Origin: an uncultured Clostridia bacterium
Lineage (GTDB): Bacteria; Bacillota; Clostridia; Oscillospirales; Oscillospiraceae
Direction of reading: 5' to 3'
DNA: 9,521 nt
Assembly: GCA_946539175.1 (NCBI GenBank)
Contig: CAMNHH010000086.1
Span: 1 to 9,521, forward strand
Shown: positions 1 to 5,693 of the stretch, one piece after another
Layout of the letters: every line of letters starts with the position of its first letter
Position numbering within the stretch: position 1 is the first letter of the stretch
Translations under genes and position numbers: made by a program
The notes under the pieces: generated by a model
What the model was told of the DNA's origin: nothing
Seen by the model: the letters and a program-made list of their open reading frames with translations, nothing else
Database searches by the model: none

Positions 1-469
1 AGACGTTCAGGGGAATGCTGGGGATCAGCGCGTTGATGACGCTGCCGGAGGCGGCGATCTGGGAGGAGGTCAGACAGAACAGGGACAGCACGCTGAGAAT
101 TGCGGTGAAGTTGCTGGAAACCTTGCCGAAGCGGCGGCCAACCACCTCGGGGATGGTGACTGCCATGGTTTTGCGGATCTTGGGCGCGAAGTAGGCAAGG
201 GGGATCATGGCGATGGAGGCCGCCAGCACGTACCAGCAGGCGCTCATGCCCCAGTCTCCAAAGGCCTTCTGGGCCAGGCCGGTGGTACAGCCGCCGCCGA
301 TGTTGTTGGCGGACAGGGAGAAGGCCACCATGAACAGGCCCATGCGGCGTCCGGCAACCATGTAGTCCTTGGAGTTTTTGATCTTCAGCTTGCCGATGAC
401 GGCGCCGACGACCAGCATACCCACCAAGTAAGCCACGACGATGATCAGCGGAATGGTTTGGATCTGCAT
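1..469 (-). CDS. Sodium:solute symporter (SSF family), N-terminal part, cut by the window edge
   Basis: The reading frame is open from the ATG at 469-467 to the left edge, giving about 156 residues of an integral membrane protein. It starts with a hydrophobic helix (residues about 5-23), followed by a SKDYMVAGRRMG loop, then ANNIGGG and further hydrophobic helices. This N-terminal pattern (a short K/S-rich loop with 'DY.vagR', then a helix with 'N.iGgg') is typical of the SSF/PutP-PanF family of Na+-coupled importers. The substrate cannot be told from this part. The start is supported by an AAGGAG-type ribosome binding site (complement of about 480-487) and a promoter at 525-553. It diverges from the DUF3592 operon, and the ~260 bp between them hold both promoters. 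The family normally has 450-550 residues, so most of the gene lies outside. Confidence 0.88.
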   Translation of the reverse strand, partial: MQIQTIPLIIVVAYLVGMLVVGAVIGKLKIKNSKDYMVAGRRMGLFMVAFSLSANNIGGGCTTGLAQKAFGDWGMSACWYVLAASIAMIPLAYFAPKIRKTMAVTIPEVVGRRFGKVSSNFTAILSVLSLFCLTSSQIAASGSVINALIPSIPLNV

Positions 470-524
470 GTATCTTTCTCTCCTTTCATTTAGCCGGTGC
501 GGTAAACCGCCCTGTGCATTTATA

Positions 525-553
525 AATATACCGCATTATTTGCAAAAATGCAA
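525..553 (-). promoter_or_regulatory. Predicted sigma-A promoter of the symporter gene
   Basis: Read on the minus strand: TTGCAT (complement of 548-553), a 17-bp spacer, then TATATT (complement of 525-530). Transcription would start about 50 bp before the symporter ATG. A small dyad, TTGCA-AAAA-TGCAA (540-553), covers the -35 box and could be an operator, but it is short and AT-rich, so this is weak. Confidence 0.6.
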
Positions 554-638
554 GATGAATTTGTAATATTTCCCTATTTTCAGCAGATTTATGCGGGAAC
601 AGGCGGAAATGGAACCGGATCGCGCGCTCAAGTCTTTG

Positions 639-667
639 TTGACAAGCCGGGCCGAATATGGTATTTT
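639..667 (+). promoter_or_regulatory. Predicted sigma-A promoter of the DUF3592 operon
   Basis: TTGACA at 639-644, a 17-bp spacer and TATTTT at 662-667. The start point would be near 674, leaving a leader of about 58 nt before the ATG at 732. An AGAAGG ribosome binding site lies at 719-724. Confidence 0.7.
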
Positions 668-731
668 ATTAGTGGAAATCCGTGGGCTTGCGCCCTCCGG
701 TTCTATCCTGTGAAAGAAAGAAGGCTTCACT

Positions 732-1772
732 ATGTTTTCTGTTCGCGGCGTGAAACTGCGCTATCTGGCGCTGGTTCTGGGGCTGATTGCCCTGGCTGCC
801 GGCGTCTATCTGAGCTTCTTTGCCTATCAGGGCTACGTAAAGGGTACGGGAGAGATCGTCTCCGTCGACAAGCAGGCGGGCGTTGATTCCGACAGCGAGG
901 ACTATGAGGTGACGGTCCGCTTTCAGGCAGACGGCAAGGAATACACCGGCAAGCTGAACAACTACAGCCCCAGCTACAAGGTGGGCAAGCAGATCGGCAT
1001 CCGCTACGATCCCCAGGACCCCAGCCGTGTCACCGGCGACAGCGCGTTGTCCTTCTACCTGATCGGCGTCGGCATTCTGATCCTCCTTGTGGTGATCGTC
1101 AGCTGGGTCCGCACCAACAAGTCCAACAAGGCCGCCAAGGCCCAGCAGGAGCTCAGCAACAGCGTTGCCTACGCCCCCTCCCAGCCCGGCCCCGAGCGCC
1201 AGCTCTACTTCCTGACGGACCTGGGTACCCCCAAGTACGGCCACCGCATCGAGGACCGGAACCGGCGGGTGCTCTACGAGGCCAAGATGACCAAGTTCAC
1301 CCTGACGGCTCCCTTCGGCTTCGATTTCATCGACCACGAGCACAACAAGACCGTCCCCCACGCCGTGGGCCACGAGGAGGCCACCGAGTGGGATAACTCC
1401 CTGCTCTTCGACAACCATTACACCTTCACCTTTGACGGCGAGTACATCTGGAAGCACCTGAAGCGCAACGGCATCACCGTGGAGTCCACCCTCAGGAAGG
1501 GCGCTACTCTGCTGGGCACCGTCTACAAGATCTTCCGGGACGGCAATCTGATCGCCACCGCCGAGGCCACCAGCCAGTACGTCCACGAGGAGGACGCCGA
1601 GGCCCACAAGATTGCCGGGGCCATCCCCGTCAAGGGCTTCTACCGCATCCGCACCACTGAGACCAACCTGGATCTGCTCTTCGTCACCATGCTGGCCTTT
1701 GCCAGAACCGAGGCCAGCGACAGCAAGGGCGGCAATTTCCAGACCCTCAAAAACACCCTTCAGGGCAAATAA
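732..1772 (+). CDS. DUF3592 membrane protein with a Tubby/LURP-one-like C-terminal domain (346 aa)
   Basis: Function unknown. The N-terminal third has the DUF3592 layout: a membrane helix (about residues 10-32), a small beta-rich extracytoplasmic segment (about 35-103, with 'GTGEIVSV', 'YEVTVRFQADGKEYTG' and 'GKQIGIRYDPQDPSRV'), then a second membrane helix (about 106-127). A charged linker follows. Residues about 157-340 form a separate soluble, presumably cytoplasmic domain rich in short beta strands ('GHRIEDRNRRVLYEAKM', 'YIWKHLKR', 'TVYKIFRDGNLIATAEA') and ending in a hydrophobic stretch, 'LLFVTMLAFA'. That order (strands with repeated 'D..g..l' turns, then a closing hydrophobic helix) resembles the Tubby/LURP-one/phospholipid-scramblase fold. 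The fold is inferred from pattern only. The ATG has AGAAGG at 719-724 with 7-nt spacing. The gene is followed 15 nt later by a small relative with which it forms an operon. Confidence 0.85.
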   Translation: MFSVRGVKLRYLALVLGLIALAAGVYLSFFAYQGYVKGTGEIVSVDKQAGVDSDSEDYEVTVRFQADGKEYTGKLNNYSPSYKVGKQIGIRYDPQDPSRVTGDSALSFYLIGVGILILLVVIVSWVRTNKSNKAAKAQQELSNSVAYAPSQPGPERQLYFLTDLGTPKYGHRIEDRNRRVLYEAKMTKFTLTAPFGFDFIDHEHNKTVPHAVGHEEATEWDNSLLFDNHYTFTFDGEYIWKHLKRNGITVESTLRKGATLLGTVYKIFRDGNLIATAEATSQYVHEEDAEAHKIAGAIPVKGFYRIRTTETNLDLLFVTMLAFARTEASDSKGGNFQTLKNTLQGK

Positions 1773-1787
1773 GAAAGGAGCAAGGCA

Positions 1788-2111
1788 ATGGATCCTGTTT
1801 TTTACGCAGTCATCGCGCTTGTGGCGCTGGTGATCGTCGGCAGCTTCCTCTACACCCACAAGCGCAGCAAGGCCATCAACGAGAGAGGCATCGAAACCGA
1901 CGCCGTCATCTGCCAGGTGAAGGAGATCGAGACCGAGACCAACGGCACCCGTGACCTCAGCTATGAGTACTACGTGAACTATCAGAACCAGTCCGGCCAG
2001 ACCGTAAAGGCCAAGCTGGGCAATCCCCCCAGACTGGCTAGGGAGGGCATGCAGCTGCGGGTCAAGTACCTGCCCGAGAAGCCCAAGTACGTCCAGATGG
2101 TAAAGCAGTAA
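1788..2111 (+). CDS. Small membrane-anchored DUF3592-like protein (107 aa)
   Basis: Function unknown. One membrane helix (residues about 4-23) is followed by a charged stretch and a soluble beta-rich domain (about 35-105). This domain repeats the DUF3592 pattern of the gene before it: 'GIETDAVICQV', 'YYVNYQNQSGQTVKAKL', then 'GMQLRVKYLPEKPKYVQMV', parallel to 'GKQIGIRYDPQDPSRVT' in the larger protein. It looks like a half-size form with a single anchor and no second helix. AAAGGAG at 1774-1780 lies 7 nt before the ATG. The gene follows the larger one by 15 nt and is ended by the hairpin at 2124-2160, so the two are almost certainly one transcript and may act together in the envelope. Confidence 0.85.
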   Translation: MDPVFYAVIALVALVIVGSFLYTHKRSKAINERGIETDAVICQVKEIETETNGTRDLSYEYYVNYQNQSGQTVKAKLGNPPRLAREGMQLRVKYLPEKPKYVQMVKQ

Positions 2112-2123
2112 CGTGCCAATGGA

Positions 2124-2160
2124 AAAGACCGCCTGCCGTTTTTCGCGGCAGGCGGTCTTT
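2124..2160. terminator. Bidirectional rho-independent terminator between convergent genes
   Basis: A perfect 15-bp stem (2124-2138 with 2146-2160) closes a 7-nt loop. The stem is GC-rich inside and A/T at the foot. On the plus strand the 3' arm ends in TCTTT; on the minus strand the foot gives a TCTTTT tail. It ends the DUF3592 operon and also the SSB gene, whose TGA (complement of 2160-2162) shares one base with the stem. Confidence 0.85.
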
Positions 2161-2768
2161 CAGTCCTGGGTGAGCTCGGCACTGACGGCGGAGATCTCGT
2201 AGGCGGTGCGCGTCTCCGTCCCCCCGTCGGGCAGCAGTTTGGTATATTCCCGGCTCTGGAGCCGTCCCGTCAGGGTGATCCGGGCGCCGGCACTGAGGGC
2301 CGCGATCCGCCTGGCCGTCCGCCCCCAGAAGATGCAGGGCAGATAGTCCGTCCGGCGATAGCTGCGGTTTACCGCCAGCATTCCGTCACAGATCTCCCGG
2401 CCCAGGGGGGTCCGGCGGTAAACCGGGTCCCGGCACAGGGCCCCGGTGAGGATCACCAGATCCTCCGGCTCCCCGTCGGAGAGCTCCAGTGTCTCGGCGT
2501 AGACGGAGATCAGCAGATGCCGCCCCGTCTCCGTCACCTGATTGTAGGAGCGCACCTGGCCCGTCACCAGCACCCGCTCCCCCCAGGCGCAGTCGGCCGC
2601 CTCCAGCAGGCTCCAGTCCGCCAGCACCCGCAGCCGATCCAGGGTGCCGGACAGCCGCTCCACCCCCAGGCAAAAGCTGTAGAAACGCCGTCCGTGGTTT
2701 TCATGGGAGAAGACCGGCGCGGACTCCAGGGTGCCGCAGAGCCGGATCTGATTGTCGATGTATTCCAT
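2160..2768 (-). CDS. Single-stranded DNA-binding protein with two OB folds (202 aa)
   Basis: Predicted ssDNA-binding protein of the clostridial two-OB-fold type, distinct from housekeeping SSB (one OB fold plus an acidic tail). OB fold 1 spans about residues 1-98: 'NQIRLCGTLESAPVFSH', then 'RFYSFCLGVERLSGTLDRL', 'GERVLVTGQVRSYN'. OB fold 2 spans about 103-202: 'ILTGALCRDPVYRRTPLGRE', 'MLAVNRSYRRTDYLPCIFWG', 'TLTGRLQSREY', 'RTAYEISAVSAEL'. There is no C-terminal acidic 'DDDIPF'-type tip, so docking of repair proteins as in E. coli SSB is not expected. I chose the ATG at 2768-2766 because GAGGTGG lies just before it. A longer frame would start with TTG at 2798 without a binding site. It lies 57 nt after the ECF gene and may share its transcript. 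A hairpin at 2776-2812 overlaps the ribosome binding site. Confidence 0.85.
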   Translation of the reverse strand: MEYIDNQIRLCGTLESAPVFSHENHGRRFYSFCLGVERLSGTLDRLRVLADWSLLEAADCAWGERVLVTGQVRSYNQVTETGRHLLISVYAETLELSDGEPEDLVILTGALCRDPVYRRTPLGREICDGMLAVNRSYRRTDYLPCIFWGRTARRIAALSAGARITLTGRLQSREYTKLLPDGGTETRTAYEISAVSAELTQD

Positions 2769-2775
2769 TTGTCCA

Positions 2776-2812
2776 CCTCGCTGAATGATCTGCTTCAATC
2801 TATTCAGCGAGG
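2776..2812 (-). repeat. Perfect 11-bp inverted repeat in the leader of the SSB gene
   Basis: On the plus strand CCTCGCTGAAT (2776-2786) and ATTCAGCGAGG (2802-2812) are exact reverse complements separated by 15 nt. In the minus-strand RNA, the 3' arm ends in CGAGG, part of the GAGGTGG ribosome binding site of SSB, 4-5 nt before its ATG. No T run follows, so it is not a standard terminator. It could hide the binding site (translational control) or mark a processing site or protein target. Confidence 0.7.
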
Positions 2813-2825
2813 GGCATGGTTATGC

Positions 2826-3407
2826 TCAGCTTTTCCTGGGCCGCAGCTGATTCAATACGCCGATGGCGTTCAGGGCCGGGCGCAGGGCGGTGTAGAGGAT
2901 GGGGGTCACCACCGCGGCAAAGCCGTTGTTGATGGCGGTGGCGGGCAGCTTGGCCAGCATCACGGCCCAGGTCCCCTCCAGGGGCACCCCCGCAACGAAG
3001 CGCTGCTTGACGTAGGTCTTGAGCATATAGAGGAAGATATAGACGAGACCGCCGGCCACGCAGCCCAGCACCACCCGCAGGTGGCCTTTGCTCTGCAGCA
3101 CGCTGCCCTCCTGCCGGTAGGCCCCCGCCACAAGCCCCGCCGTCATGGCCATGAGGAACTTGCTGGCAAAGGTGACCAGGGCCTCCAGGACGCCGTAGCC
3201 GTGGGTCAGATCAAAGAAAAAGGCGCCGATGCCGGAGGCCATGCCGCCGAACCAGGGACCCAGGATCAGACCCGCCAGCATACTGGCCGCGTTGCCGAAG
3301 TGGACCTTGGACTCTCCCAGAGGCACGTAGAGCAGGGTCAGCACATAGACGATTGCCGCCATCAGAGCCGTGTAGACGATGGCGTGGATTTTGGATTTCT
3401 GTTCCAT
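2826..3407 (-). CDS. ECF transporter S component, candidate vitamin B6-type substrate binder (193 aa)
   Basis: Membrane substrate-binding (S) subunit of an energy-coupling-factor importer. The protein is nearly all hydrophobic with about six helices. After a short basic N-terminus it has 'ALMAAIVYVLTLL', matching the Ala-rich first helix by which S components meet EcfT. Then comes 'KVHFGNAASMLAGLILGPWF', followed by a Gly-rich helix with 'GIGAFFFDLTHGYG', typical of PF12822/DUF3816-like S components that include the pyridoxine and hydroxymethylpyrimidine groups. No EcfA or EcfT gene is present, so it would use a shared module encoded elsewhere. The ATG at 3407-3405 is preceded by AGAGGTG with 6-nt spacing; a GTG at 3437 would add ten residues without a binding site. 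It is divergent from a MocR regulator across overlapping promoters, which suggests B6-related control. The substrate is inference. Confidence 0.85.
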   Translation of the reverse strand: MEQKSKIHAIVYTALMAAIVYVLTLLYVPLGESKVHFGNAASMLAGLILGPWFGGMASGIGAFFFDLTHGYGVLEALVTFASKFLMAMTAGLVAGAYRQEGSVLQSKGHLRVVLGCVAGGLVYIFLYMLKTYVKQRFVAGVPLEGTWAVMLAKLPATAINNGFAAVVTPILYTALRPALNAIGVLNQLRPRKS

Positions 3408-3460
3408 ACAAAACACCTCTTTACACAGTGGGCACACGCTCGATTTTCCGCGGGACAGGC

Positions 3461-3489
3461 TTGACAGTCGGCCCCGCTTCTGTTATCAT
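3461..3489 (+). promoter_or_regulatory. Predicted promoter of the MocR regulator
   Basis: TTGACA at 3461-3466, a 17-bp spacer and TATCAT at 3484-3489. The start point would be near 3496, about 66 nt before the ATG at 3562. Its -10 box overlaps that of the opposite ECF promoter. Confidence 0.7.
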
Positions 3490-3514
3490 TATAGCAAAAT
3501 CTGGCCCCGTGTCT
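3470..3514. promoter_or_regulatory. Direct repeat, candidate MocR operator
   Basis: GGCCCCGCTTCT (3470-3481) and GGCCCCGTGTCT (3503-3514) match at 10 of 12 positions and start 33 bp apart, about three helical turns. The first copy lies within the spacer of the MocR promoter. The second covers the spacer end and -35 box of the ECF promoter. MocR-family regulators such as GabR and PdxR bind direct repeats on one face of the helix. Binding of this protein here is inference. Confidence 0.45.
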
Positions 3515-3515
3515 A
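3488..3515 (-). promoter_or_regulatory. Predicted promoter of the ECF S-component gene
   Basis: Read on the minus strand: TAGACA (complement of 3510-3515), a 16-bp spacer, then a consensus TATAAT (complement of 3488-3493). It shares 3488-3489 with the -10 box of the divergent MocR promoter, so the two cannot easily be occupied at once. Confidence 0.65.
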
Positions 3516-3561
3516 TGCTCAGTTTTTGAATTTTTTACAGGGTCAGTTGAGGAGGCGTGTC

Positions 3562-4995
3562 ATGTTTTCTCTGACTTTGACCCTGGACCCCGGAAGCCGG
3601 ACGCCCATGTATGAGCAGCTCTACGCCGCCCTTGCGGCGGCCATTCGGGAGGGCTCCCTGCGGCACGGGGAAAAGCTGCCCTCCAAGCGGGCCCTCTGCG
3701 CCCAGCTGGGGGTGAGCCGTGCCACCGTGGAGGCGGCCTACGGGCTGCTGACGGCGGAGGGCTACGTGGAGGCCAGGCCCCGCAGCGGCTTTTACACGGC
3801 GGACTACCATCTGATGCCCACGCCGGGAGAGGCCCAGAAAGCGTTTCCCGCCCCCCCTGCCCGGCCAACGGCGGTTCCCGGCCCGGAACGGGACCCTGCG
3901 CTGGACTATTTCTCCACCTCCGCGGTGGACGTCTCGGTCTTCCCCTACGCCTCCTGGGCCAAGCTCTACAAAGAGGTGGTGTACAACTCCCCTGCCCTGC
4001 TGCAGCGGGGGGATCCCAGGGGGGAGGCGCCTCTGCGTCAGGCCCTGGCAGCTCTGCTTTCGGAGTACCGCGGAGTCCGCTGCGGGCCGGAGCAGATCGT
4101 GGTGGGCTCCGGCCTGGAGACCCTGCTGGGCCAGCTCATCACCCTCTTTGGCCCCAAGACGGTGTACGCGATGGAGGATCCGGGTTACCCGGCGGTGGAG
4201 CGGACCCTGTTGGCCCGGGGCCGGGAGATCCGCTTCGTGCCGATGGACGCCGCCGGCATGGACGCGGAGGCCCTGGAGGCCAGCGGCGCCACGGTGGCCT
4301 ATCTGACCCCCTCCCATCAGTTCCCCCTGGGCATCACCATGCCCGCCTCCCGCCGCTCCCGACTGCTGGGCTGGGCCGTGGCCCGCCGGGGCTGGATCAT
4401 TGAGGACGACTACGACAGCGAGTTCCGCTACGGCGGGCGCCCCATCTCCTCCATGCAGGGCATGGACCGCCACGGACGGGTGATCTACACCGGGACCTTC
4501 TCCAGAAGTCTGGCCCCCGCCATCCGCCTGGCCTACATGGTGCTGCCGCCTGCCCTGCTGGAGCCCTGGCAGGCCCTTTACGGCGGTCAGCAGCCCACCG
4601 TATCCCGCTATGAGCAGACCGTCATGGCCCGCTTCCTGGCGGAGGGCTTTTACGCCCGCTACATCCGCCGGGTGGGCAAGCGCTACGCGGACCGCAGGGC
4701 CGCTCTGCTGGAGGCGCTGGGACAGATCCGGGGGCTGGAGATCTCAGGGGCGGAGGGCGGCATCCATTTTCTGCTGCGACTGCCCCGCCTGTCCGAGGCA
4801 GAGCTGCTGGGCCGGGCCGCGGCGGCGGGCCTGCCCCTGCGGGGGCTGTCGGAATTTTGCCGCCGGGTCTCTCCCCTGCCCTCCACCCTGGTGCTGGGCT
4901 ACGGGGGCCTGCCCACGGAGCGGGTCAGCGAGCTGGCCCGCCGCCTGGCCCGGGCCTGGGAGGAAAACGGCGCCGTTCCACGCAAAGCCCCTTGA
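3562..4995 (+). CDS. MocR-family (GntR/aminotransferase-like) regulator with Arg at the PLP-lysine position (477 aa)
   Basis: Transcription regulator of the MocR/GabR/PdxR family. A GntR winged-helix DNA-binding domain (about residues 12-78: 'PMYEQLYAALAAAIREG', 'GEKLPSKRALCAQLGVSR', 'AEGYVEARPRSGFY') is followed by a Pro-rich linker and a fold-type I aminotransferase-like domain (about 110-470). Conserved parts of the latter are 'VGSGLETLLGQL', 'EDPGYPA', 'TPSHQFPLGITMP' and 'EDDYDSEFRY' (Asp282 and Tyr284, matching GabR Asp279 and Tyr281). The motif that normally reads GTFSK has Arg: GTFSRSLAPAIRL, Arg315 (AGA at 4504-4506), equivalent to GabR Lys312. PLP could not form the usual Schiff base there. 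Length fits the family. The ATG at 3562 has GAGGAGG at 3549-3555 with 6-nt spacing; the frame is open further upstream but without support. Divergent from the ECF gene, it probably controls that gene and itself. Confidence 0.92.
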   Translation: MFSLTLTLDPGSRTPMYEQLYAALAAAIREGSLRHGEKLPSKRALCAQLGVSRATVEAAYGLLTAEGYVEARPRSGFYTADYHLMPTPGEAQKAFPAPPARPTAVPGPERDPALDYFSTSAVDVSVFPYASWAKLYKEVVYNSPALLQRGDPRGEAPLRQALAALLSEYRGVRCGPEQIVVGSGLETLLGQLITLFGPKTVYAMEDPGYPAVERTLLARGREIRFVPMDAAGMDAEALEASGATVAYLTPSHQFPLGITMPASRRSRLLGWAVARRGWIIEDDYDSEFRYGGRPISSMQGMDRHGRVIYTGTFSRSLAPAIRLAYMVLPPALLEPWQALYGGQQPTVSRYEQTVMARFLAEGFYARYIRRVGKRYADRRAALLEALGQIRGLEISGAEGGIHFLLRLPRLSEAELLGRAAAAGLPLRGLSEFCRRVSPLPSTLVLGYGGLPTERVSELARRLARAWEENGAVPRKAP

Positions 4996-5019
4996 CAAGC
5001 CCGGCGTGCATTGTATAAT
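4992..5019 (+). promoter_or_regulatory. Strong predicted promoter of the kinase-MATE operon
   Basis: Both boxes match consensus exactly: TTGACA at 4992-4997 and TATAAT at 5014-5019, with a 16-bp spacer. The MocR stop codon TGA (4993-4995) is part of the -35 box. No terminator separates the genes, so read-through from MocR is also possible. Confidence 0.8.
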
Positions 5020-5059
5020 TGAATTATCAACGAATCCAAGCACCCAGAGGAGGGTATCT

Positions 5060-5686
5060 ATGCGTATCATCACCATCAGCCGCCAGTTCGGCAGCGGAGG
5101 CCGGGAGCTGGGCAAGCGCCTGGCGGACCGGCTGGGCTGGGACTATTACGATAAGGAAATCATCGACGCCCTGGCACAGGCCCGGGGCTGCGACCCGGAT
5201 TATGTGCGGCGCACACTGTCCAACCACGGCTGGCACAATCTCCAGCTCACCTACCGCAACAGCTTCTCCCATCTGCTCTACGATCCCGGCCAGCGGACAG
5301 AGCTGCTGGTGCGGGAGCGGGAGATCCTGCGGAGCATCGCGGAGCTGGGGAACGACTGCGTCATCATCGGCCGGGACGCGGACGTGATCCTGGAGGACTG
5401 CCATCCCTTCCGCATCTACGTCTGCGCGGAGCTGGAAGCCCGGCTGGCCCGCTGCATGGGCCACGAGGAAAAGCGGCCCCCGGAGCAGCGCCTGACGGAA
5501 AAACAGATTCTGCGGAATATCCGCCGCATCGATCGGAACCGGGCCGCCACCCGGGAGATCCTCACCGGCAAACGGCACGGGGACGGCAGCGCCTTCGAGC
5601 TGACCCTGAACACCACCGGCTGGAACGTGAAGCGTCTCTCCGCCGCCCTGGCAGACTTCGCCCTGCAATGGTTTGACAAGGAGTGA
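5060..5686 (+). CDS. Cytidylate kinase-like protein (208 aa)
   Basis: Member of the cytidylate-kinase-like family (PF13189 type), a P-loop kinase relative common in Clostridia; the true substrate is unknown. The N-terminus 'ITISRQFGSGGRELGKRLA' is the family's variant P-loop region (no classical GKS/T). It is followed by 'GWDYYDKEIID', then 'CVIIGRDADVIL' (many relatives have GRCAD here), the strand 'FRIYVCA', and a basic lid-like stretch around 'RRIDRNRAATREILTG' with Arg residues likely to contact nucleotide phosphate. Length is usual for the family. AGAGGAGGG at 5047-5053 lies 6 nt before the ATG. The MATE gene follows after 7 nt and has its ribosome binding site inside the last codons of this gene, so the two are probably translationally coupled. 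Housekeeping cmk is usually a different, longer-motif protein, so I give no symbol. Confidence 0.9.
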   Translation: MRIITISRQFGSGGRELGKRLADRLGWDYYDKEIIDALAQARGCDPDYVRRTLSNHGWHNLQLTYRNSFSHLLYDPGQRTELLVREREILRSIAELGNDCVIIGRDADVILEDCHPFRIYVCAELEARLARCMGHEEKRPPEQRLTEKQILRNIRRIDRNRAATREILTGKRHGDGSAFELTLNTTGWNVKRLSAALADFALQWFDKE

Positions 5687-5693
5687 TGGGGCT

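Noticed and set aside
540..553. TTGCA-AAAA-TGCAA dyad over the symporter -35 box as an operator.
   Set aside because: Only five-base arms in AT-rich DNA and no regulator of known specificity nearby; noted with the promoter but not claimed as a site.
669..1859. A 396-codon minus-strand frame opposite the DUF3592 protein.
   Set aside because: Antisense shadow without a supported start; the plus-strand gene has a promoter, ribosome binding site and membrane helices.
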